A stretch of DNA of 10,096 bases. It comes from an uncultured Collinsella sp. GTDB lineage: Bacteria > Actinomycetota > Coriobacteriia > Coriobacteriales > Coriobacteriaceae. The translations under genes and the position numbers were made by a program. The notes below the pieces were generated by a model that worked only from the letters and a program-made list of their open reading frames with translations, had not been told where the DNA came from and did not search any database. Location: NCBI GenBank assembly GCA_902475375.1, contig CABRZC010000069.1, forward strand, positions 1 to 10,096. Direction: 5' to 3'. This document shows, piece after piece, positions 6,107 to 10,096 of this stretch (position 1 is its first letter; each line of letters begins with the position of its first letter).

Positions 6107-6667
6107 ATGAAATTTGTTTGCCCCGTTTGCGGTTATGTGGAAGAGTTCGACGGCGACCAGCTGCCCGAGGATTTTAAGTGCCCCCAGTGCGGCGTTCCCG
6201 GTTCTCGTTTCCTGAAGCAGGAGGAGGGTCAGCTCGAGTGGGCTGCCGAGCACGTCGTGGGCGTCGCCAAGATGGAGGGCGTCTCCGAGGACATCGTTGC
6301 CGACCTGCGCGCCAACTTTGAGGGCGAGTGCTCTGAGGTCGGTATGTACCTGGCCATGGCTCGCGTCGCTCATCGCGAAGGCTATCCCGAGATCGGCCTG
6401 TACTGGGAGAAGGCTGCCCACGAGGAGGCAGAGCATGCCGCCAAGTTCGCTGAGCTCCTGGGCGAGGTCGTGACCGATTCCACCAAGAAGAACCTCGAGA
6501 TGCGCGTTGAGGCCGAGAACGGCGCCACCGCTGGCAAGACCGATCTCGCTAAGCGCGCCAAGGCCGCTGGTCTCGATGCCATCCACGACACCGTGCACGA
6601 GATGGCTCGCGACGAGGCTCGCCACGGCAAGGCTTTCGCCGGTCTGCTCAAGCGCTACTTTGGCTAA
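6107..6667 (+). CDS. rubrerythrin, rubredoxin domain first (reverse rubrerythrin)
   Basis: The 186-residue protein starts with a rubredoxin-like iron site (CPVCG, C5 and C8; CPQCG, C25 and C28), followed by a four-helix diiron domain with GEC (E74), EEAEH (E107, H110) and RDEARH (E170, H173). Classical rubrerythrins have the rubredoxin at the C-terminus; this order is that of the reverse rubrerythrins studied in clostridia. Those reduce hydrogen peroxide to water, taking electrons from NADH through a separate reductase, and protect anaerobes from oxygen. The reductase is not in this window. It is expected to act in the cytoplasm. The frame is open from 6002, but ATG at 6107 is chosen because the rubredoxin fold begins there and AAAGGAT lies six bases upstream. 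It is monocistronic, with its own promoter, leader hairpins and terminator, and is transcribed away from the alcohol dehydrogenase operon. Confidence 0.94.
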   Translation: MKFVCPVCGYVEEFDGDQLPEDFKCPQCGVPGSRFLKQEEGQLEWAAEHVVGVAKMEGVSEDIVADLRANFEGECSEVGMYLAMARVAHREGYPEIGLYWEKAAHEEAEHAAKFAELLGEVVTDSTKKNLEMRVEAENGATAGKTDLAKRAKAAGLDAIHDTVHEMARDEARHGKAFAGLLKRYFG

Positions 6668-6701
6668 GCCAAACGCCTGAGACATAACCTCTAGCTCGAT
6701 G

Positions 6702-6732
6702 AGGCCCGGACCGTATTGGTTCGGGCCTTTTT
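6702..6732 (+). terminator. rho-independent terminator after rubrerythrin
   Basis: AGGCCCGGACC (6702-6712) pairs with GGTTCGGGCCT (6718-6728) with one G-T wobble and a 5-base loop, followed by a run of Ts to 6732. It lies 35 bases after the rubrerythrin stop codon. The opposite strand lacks a T-tract after the stem, so it mainly serves the plus strand although the convergent regulator gene ends at 6740. Confidence 0.9.
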
Positions 6733-6739
6733 CGTGGGC

Positions 6740-8155
6740 TTATTGCAGCTGCTCTTGAAGAGCGATGAGCGAGTGAGGGCTCAGGTCGTCGTATTGTATG
6801 AGGACGCGAGATGGAGCGTTCTTAGTCGATGCCCGATCACCCGTCCACAGGCAATCGGCGATGTTGACATAGGAAATACGAGCGTCAGCGAGAGCCTTCG
6901 CGAAGCTCTCCCCTGCCTTATCCTCGGCCAGGGCAACAGTGCAGTAAAGGCCCGCGTCCGTATGCTCGATCGAGACCTCCCCCGCCGGAAACGCTTTCCG
7001 TACAAGCGCCGCCAGACCATCGCGTGTCTCGCGAGCGCGAACGCGGACCCGGTTTACATGGCGCTCGTAATCGCCCGATTCCAGTAAACGAGCCAAAGCG
7101 ACCTGGTCAACAGAACTCACCGACGAGGCGTAAAAACCAAGGTTGCGCCTAAACCGTTCCATCAGCTCATCAGGCAGGACCATATACGCCAAACGCAGGG
7201 CCGACGACAGACTTTTTGAAAAGGTGTTGGTGTAGATGACCGATTGGGCGGCATCGATCGACGCGAGCGCGGGAATCGGCTTGCCGGCAAGGCGAAACTC
7301 ACAATCAAAGTCATCTTCGATGAGATACCGGCCCGGCTGCTCGGCAGCCCAGCTCAGCAGGGCATAGCGACGCGCAATGCTCGTCACCAGGCCGGTCGGA
7401 TACTGATGGGACGGCATCAGGTGAAGAACATCGGTCCCGGTTTTCTGCAGAGCGCTCAGGTCCACGCCCCCATCATCCAACGGGATATGTCGAACTTCGC
7501 AGCCCATAGCCTGATAGATGCGCGTCAGGCGCAAATAGCCCGGGTCCTCAACGGCATACACCTTATCCGCGCCAAGCAACTGAACCAACATGGTATCGAG
7601 CAGCTGGGCGCCCGCACCGATAACGATGTTGTTGGGGTCGACATTCATACCCCTTGTCCCGTGCAGATGGTGAGCAATTGCGCGTCGCAGCCGAGCAGTG
7701 CCCTGCGCCGGTGCGGGCGAAAAGATTTCGCGCTCGTCTTCGGATGCCAGCGTCGCCCGTAGCGCGCTTTGCCAAAGCCGCGCCGCCTCCAAAGCAGAAG
7801 GAGAAAGCGCATCGAATCGCTCGACCTGTCCGTTGACATCATGCACGCTGGGGCCCACAGAGACGGCATCTCGGTCGATGCCCTCCGCAGCCGAAGCCAA
7901 AACCGGTGCATCCGGAAGCTCGCAAGCGTAGTAGCCACGACGTGGTATTGAGCAAATATAGCCCTCAGCGAGTAACTGGCTATATGCATTCTCGATGGTA
8001 ATAACACTGATTCCCAGATGACTGGCAAAGGCGCGCTTAGACGGCAAATGCTCCCCCGCCACAATGCGTCCAGCTACGATATCATCTCGAATTTGCTGGT
8101 AAACATACTCATAGAGCGATGCTTCGCCGCGTTTTTCCAAATTGTAGTCAAGCAT
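6740..8155 (-). CDS. pdxR: MocR/GntR-type regulator with aminotransferase domain, probably PdxR
   Basis: The 471-residue protein joins a GntR winged helix (about residues 12-78, LPSKRAFASHLGISVITIENAYSQL) to a fold-type I aminotransferase domain (about 115-470). The PLP-binding lysine is K314 in TFSKSLSS, and EDDFDCEF (280-287) holds the conserved Asp that contacts the cofactor pyridine. Such MocR proteins sense PLP rather than catalyse. Being divergent to pdxS and pdxT, this one is most likely PdxR, known in actinobacteria and firmicutes to activate pdxST when PLP is low and to repress its own gene. The start is ATG 8155, with AGGTGA seven bases upstream; an in-frame TTG at 8188 would add 11 residues and has no ribosome binding site. 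Direct repeats in the promoter region (8167-8208) are candidate binding sites. The family is certain; the PdxR role rests on neighbourhood. Confidence 0.9.
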   Translation of the reverse strand: MLDYNLEKRGEASLYEYVYQQIRDDIVAGRIVAGEHLPSKRAFASHLGISVITIENAYSQLLAEGYICSIPRRGYYACELPDAPVLASAAEGIDRDAVSVGPSVHDVNGQVERFDALSPSALEAARLWQSALRATLASEDEREIFSPAPAQGTARLRRAIAHHLHGTRGMNVDPNNIVIGAGAQLLDTMLVQLLGADKVYAVEDPGYLRLTRIYQAMGCEVRHIPLDDGGVDLSALQKTGTDVLHLMPSHQYPTGLVTSIARRYALLSWAAEQPGRYLIEDDFDCEFRLAGKPIPALASIDAAQSVIYTNTFSKSLSSALRLAYMVLPDELMERFRRNLGFYASSVSSVDQVALARLLESGDYERHVNRVRVRARETRDGLAALVRKAFPAGEVSIEHTDAGLYCTVALAEDKAGESFAKALADARISYVNIADCLWTGDRASTKNAPSRVLIQYDDLSPHSLIALQEQLQ

Positions 8156-8166
8156 GAGCCTATCAC

Positions 8167-8208
8167 CTGACCTTATTAAGTCATTCAATCTGGTATTAGT
8201 CTGACCTT
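8167..8208. promoter_or_regulatory. direct repeats, candidate PdxR binding sites
   Basis: CTGACCTT occurs at 8167-8174 and again at 8201-8208, exactly 34 bases apart. The similarity continues a few bases (CTGACCTTATTA and CTGACCTTGTAA). MocR regulators such as GabR and PdxR commonly bind direct repeats on one face of the helix. The downstream copy overlaps the proposed -35 of pdxS, and the upstream copy overlaps the pdxR leader. The upstream copy also lies within a bulged palindrome, TGACCTTATTAAGTCA (8168-8183). Confidence 0.55.
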
Positions 8209-8235
8209 GTAATTATCTCGAAAACTGAGTATTTT
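8207..8235 (+). promoter_or_regulatory. probable pdxS promoter
   Basis: TTGTAA (8207-8212) and TATTTT (8230-8235) are separated by 17 bases; each matches 4 of 6 consensus positions. A weak promoter overlapped by a regulator repeat fits activation by PdxR. The leader to the pdxS start would be about 60 bases and has no clear riboswitch fold. Confidence 0.45.
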
Positions 8236-8300
8236 GTCATACCCAGCTCCCCGATAGGATGTTCCGTCAAGCAATGCACATGCCAACCAAGGGAGCAACC

Positions 8301-9191
8301 ATGGCAGAACAGAACAGCAAGGCCGACCGCGTCAAACTCAATCGCGAGCTCGCGCAGATGCTCAAGGGCGGCGTCATCATGGACGTTACCACGCCCGAGC
8401 AGGCACGCATCGCCGAGGAGGCAGGCGCCTGCGCCGTCATGGCCCTCGAGCGCATCCCGGCCGACATCCGTGCCGCAGGCGGCGTCTCGCGCATGAGCGA
8501 CCCCAAGATGATCAAGGGCATCCAGGAGGCCGTCTCCATCCCCGTCATGGCCAAGTGCCGCATCGGTCACATCGTCGAGGCGCAGGTCCTGCAGGCCATC
8601 GAGATCGACTACATCGACGAGTCCGAGGTTCTCTCCCCTGCCGATGACGTCTATCACATCGACAAGACCCAGTTTGACGTGCCGTTTGTCTGCGGCGCCC
8701 GTGATCTGGGCGAGGCGCTGCGCCGTGTTGCCGAAGGCGCCACGATGATTCGCACCAAGGGTGAGCCGGGTACGGGCGACGTCGTTCAGGCCGTGCGTCA
8801 CATGCGCAAGATCCAAAAGCAGATCCGTGACGTTGTTGCCCTGCGCAACGACGAGCTCTTTGAGGCAGCCAAGCAACTGCAGGTTCCGGTCGAGCTGGTG
8901 CGCGAGGTCCATGCCACGGGCAAGCTTCCCGTTGTGAACTTTGCCGCCGGCGGCGTAGCGACCCCCGCCGACGCCGCGCTGATGATGCAGCTGGGCGCCG
9001 AAGGCGTCTTTGTCGGCTCGGGCATCTTTAAGAGCGGCGACCCCGCCAAGCGCGCAGCCGCCATCGTCAAGGCCGTGGCAAACTTCACCGATGCCAAGCT
9101 CATCGCCGAGCTTTCGGAGGACCTGGGCGAGGCCATGGTGGGCATCAACGCCGACGAGATCGAGATTATCATGGAAGAGCGCGGGCGCTAG
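8301..9191 (+). CDS. pdxS: pyridoxal 5'-phosphate synthase subunit PdxS
   Basis: The 296-residue TIM-barrel synthase subunit condenses ribose 5-phosphate, glyceraldehyde 3-phosphate and ammonia into PLP, in the deoxyxylulose-independent vitamin B6 route. The catalytic residues align with those of Bacillus subtilis PdxS with a shift of four: D28 in GVIMDV, K85 in VMAKCRIGH, which holds the sugar, and K153 in RTKGEPGTGD, which takes over the intermediate. The phosphate-binding segment VNFAAGGVATPADAA (212-226) and VGSGIF (238-243) are intact. Length is normal. The frame is open from 8259, but ATG at 8301 is chosen, with AAGGGAG upstream and MAEQ...VKLNRELAQMLKGG matching the family start. PdxS normally assembles as a 12-mer decorated with 12 PdxT subunits in the cytoplasm. 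pdxT follows 20 bases downstream, and the regulator gene is divergent. Confidence 0.98.
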   Translation: MAEQNSKADRVKLNRELAQMLKGGVIMDVTTPEQARIAEEAGACAVMALERIPADIRAAGGVSRMSDPKMIKGIQEAVSIPVMAKCRIGHIVEAQVLQAIEIDYIDESEVLSPADDVYHIDKTQFDVPFVCGARDLGEALRRVAEGATMIRTKGEPGTGDVVQAVRHMRKIQKQIRDVVALRNDELFEAAKQLQVPVELVREVHATGKLPVVNFAAGGVATPADAALMMQLGAEGVFVGSGIFKSGDPAKRAAAIVKAVANFTDAKLIAELSEDLGEAMVGINADEIEIIMEERGR

Positions 9192-9211
9192 TCCAGCAGA
9201 AAGGATCGCAC

Positions 9212-9799
9212 ATGAGCGATTATGCAGACCAGACGGTCGCCGTGCTGGCGGTCCAAGGCGCTTTTGTCGAGCACGAGACAAGACTATCCGAGCTGGGCGT
9301 ACACTGTATTGAGCTGAGGCAGGCGGCTGATTTGAAGCAGGACTTTGACCGTCTGGTACTTCCCGGCGGCGAGTCTACCGTTCAAGGGAAGCTGCTTGAT
9401 GAGTTGGGCATGCTCAAGGAGCTTCGTGCCCGCATCTCTGAAGGCATGCCCGTCCTGGGCACCTGTGCCGGCCTAATTCTGCTGGCTCACGACCTTGCCG
9501 CCCATGACGATAAGGGCACGCCGCTTTTGGCAACCATGGATGTACTTGTCGAGCGCAATGCCTACGGCAGGCAGCTCGGCAGCTTTCGAACCAAGGGGCA
9601 GCTAGCCGGCATCGACGGTGAAGTGCCACTGACGTTTATCCGCGCGCCCCGCATCGTCGAGGTCCACGGCGACGCAAAGGCCTTAGCGAAAGTCGACGGC
9701 CGTATCGTCGCCGCGCGCCAGGGCAACCAGCTCGGCGTAACCTTCCACCCCGAACTCGACGAAGACACCCGCCTCCACGAACTGTTCCTACAAATGTAG
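9212..9799 (+). CDS. pdxT: pyridoxal 5'-phosphate synthase glutaminase subunit PdxT
   Basis: The 195-residue class I glutamine amidotransferase hydrolyses glutamine and channels the ammonia to PdxS. Seen are AVQGAFVEH (13-21), PGGEST (51-56), the nucleophile elbow GTCAGL with C85, RAPRIVEV (145-152), and the catalytic pair H179 and E181 in TFHPEL. All three members of the Cys-His-Glu triad are present and the length is typical. The start has AAAGGA upstream, in a GAAAGGATCG context that is also found before the rubrerythrin gene. It is the second and last gene of the pdxST operon. No typical short terminator follows, but long inverted repeats at 9823-9886 and 9895-9950 begin 24 bases after the stop and probably end or stabilise the transcript. 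Confidence 0.97.
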   Translation: MSDYADQTVAVLAVQGAFVEHETRLSELGVHCIELRQAADLKQDFDRLVLPGGESTVQGKLLDELGMLKELRARISEGMPVLGTCAGLILLAHDLAAHDDKGTPLLATMDVLVERNAYGRQLGSFRTKGQLAGIDGEVPLTFIRAPRIVEVHGDAKALAKVDGRIVAARQGNQLGVTFHPELDEDTRLHELFLQM

Positions 9800-9822
9800 G
9801 CATCGAAATCAACAAACGAAAC

Positions 9823-9886
9823 GAGAGTGGATAATCTCCCACCTTGAGCATGAATATGGGCTCATACCGGGAGATTATCCACTCTC
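9823..9886. repeat. long inverted repeat, 18-bp perfect arms
   Basis: GAGAGTGGATAATCTCCC (9823-9840) and its exact reverse complement (9869-9886) flank a 28-base loop that itself contains a TGAGC/GCTCA stem (9845-9849, 9860-9864). There is no T-tract on either side, so it is not a standard terminator. It may be a REP- or MITE-like element, or a 3' mRNA-stabilising hairpin for pdxST. Confidence 0.85.
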
Positions 9887-9894
9887 ATGCTACG

Positions 9895-9950
9895 TAGTCG
9901 TTGGGGACGTTCTTAAATGACCAGTCAAACAAGAACGTCCCCAACGACTA
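9895..9950. repeat. long inverted repeat, 20-bp perfect arms, terminator-like on plus strand
   Basis: TAGTCGTTGGGGACGTTCTT (9895-9914) is repeated exactly inverted at 9931-9950. The 16-base loop contains TGAC-CA-GTCA (9918-9927). On the plus strand TCTTTT follows, so it could terminate pdxST transcription. The GGGGACGTTCTT / AAGAACGTCCCC arms resemble the palindromes mobilised by RAYT (REP-associated tyrosine) transposases in other bacteria; that comparison is from memory, and no such transposase gene is present here. Confidence 0.85.
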
Positions 9951-10010
9951 TCTTTTAGCAGGTCTGGATCATGGCAATGTCGATGTTTTGGCACCGACAG
10001 CGAGCGCCCA

Positions 10011-10096
10011 CCAGAGCGAACAAATTGGCATGAAAAGAGGACGGCATAGACCTTCTGGTCATGCCGTCCTCTTTGAATGACAAGTTGTCGCTCTGG
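10011..10096. repeat. 86-base imperfect hairpin element, reaches the window edge
   Basis: The inner stem is AAAGAGGACGGCAT (10034-10047) with its exact complement at 10061-10074, then a one-base bulge, GACC/GGTC and a TTCT loop. The outer arms CCAGAGCGAACAAATTG (10011-10027) and CAAGTTGTCGCTCTGG (10081-10096) pair with one extra base and one mismatch, leaving a 6x6 internal loop. The outer arm touches the end of the window, so the element may extend further. On the minus strand four Ts follow the inner stem, so it could also act as a terminator for a gene beyond the edge. It is also crossed by a minus-strand frame open to the edge (stop at 9955), which may be chance. Confidence 0.78.

Noticed and set aside
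5996..6685. 229-codon minus-strand frame opposite rubrerythrin
   Set aside because: Antisense shadow of a clear rubrerythrin; no start signals and no domain.
8156..8188. TTG start for the regulator at 8188
   Set aside because: No ribosome binding site precedes it, and it would place the start inside the regulatory repeats. ATG at 8155 has AGGTGA at good spacing.
8236..8300. Riboswitch in the pdxS leader
   Set aside because: The leader is only about 60 bases, shows no strong stems, and control by the adjacent PdxR-type protein is the known arrangement.
8196..9281. 361-codon open frame on the minus strand opposite pdxS
   Set aside because: It is a frame shadow created by the GC-rich third positions of pdxS. 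The composition is repetitive and there is no family resemblance, while pdxS is unmistakable.
9800..10096. CRISPR array
   Set aside because: The repeats are inverted pairs of different sequences, each present once. There are no regularly spaced direct repeats and no cas genes.

Overview
The window looks like chromosomal DNA from an anaerobic, GC-rich actinobacterium. The GC-rich third codon positions, the AGGAGG-like ribosome binding sites, a rubredoxin-first rubrerythrin and a glutamine-dependent PdxS/PdxT pathway all suggest the class Coriobacteriia, for example Collinsella. That placement is an inference. I see no phage, plasmid, insertion sequence, tRNA, rRNA or CRISPR array.

Positions 1-5850 are all on the minus strand. 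Reading in the direction of transcription (right to left), an iron-dependent alcohol dehydrogenase and a class 3-type aldehyde dehydrogenase form a tight two-gene operon that could interconvert an alcohol, its aldehyde and the acid. A 124-base gap follows, then a HIRAN-domain protein, a 59-residue charged protein and a small metallophosphoesterase. This group ends in two tandem hairpins, the second a good terminator. The last gene is a DUF2130 coiled-coil protein whose C-terminal half carries a nuclease-like D...ExK signature.

Positions 5851-6106 are a divergent, partly AT-rich control region. Two near-identical 16-base palindromes lie on the alcohol dehydrogenase side, and a promoter and leader hairpins lie on the rubrerythrin side. 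The rubrerythrin gene (plus strand) serves peroxide defence and ends at a strong terminator.

Positions 6740-9799 are a complete vitamin B6 module. A MocR/PdxR-type regulator (minus strand) faces pdxS and pdxT (plus strand), which together make pyridoxal 5'-phosphate from ribose 5-phosphate, glyceraldehyde 3-phosphate and glutamine. Direct repeats in the shared promoter region are candidate PdxR sites.

Positions 9800-10096 hold no convincing gene. They contain three consecutive, unrelated long inverted repeats: 18-bp perfect arms, 20-bp perfect arms, and an 86-base imperfect hairpin that reaches the window edge. This cluster and the small HIRAN / 59-aa / phosphoesterase cassette are the least explained parts of the window.
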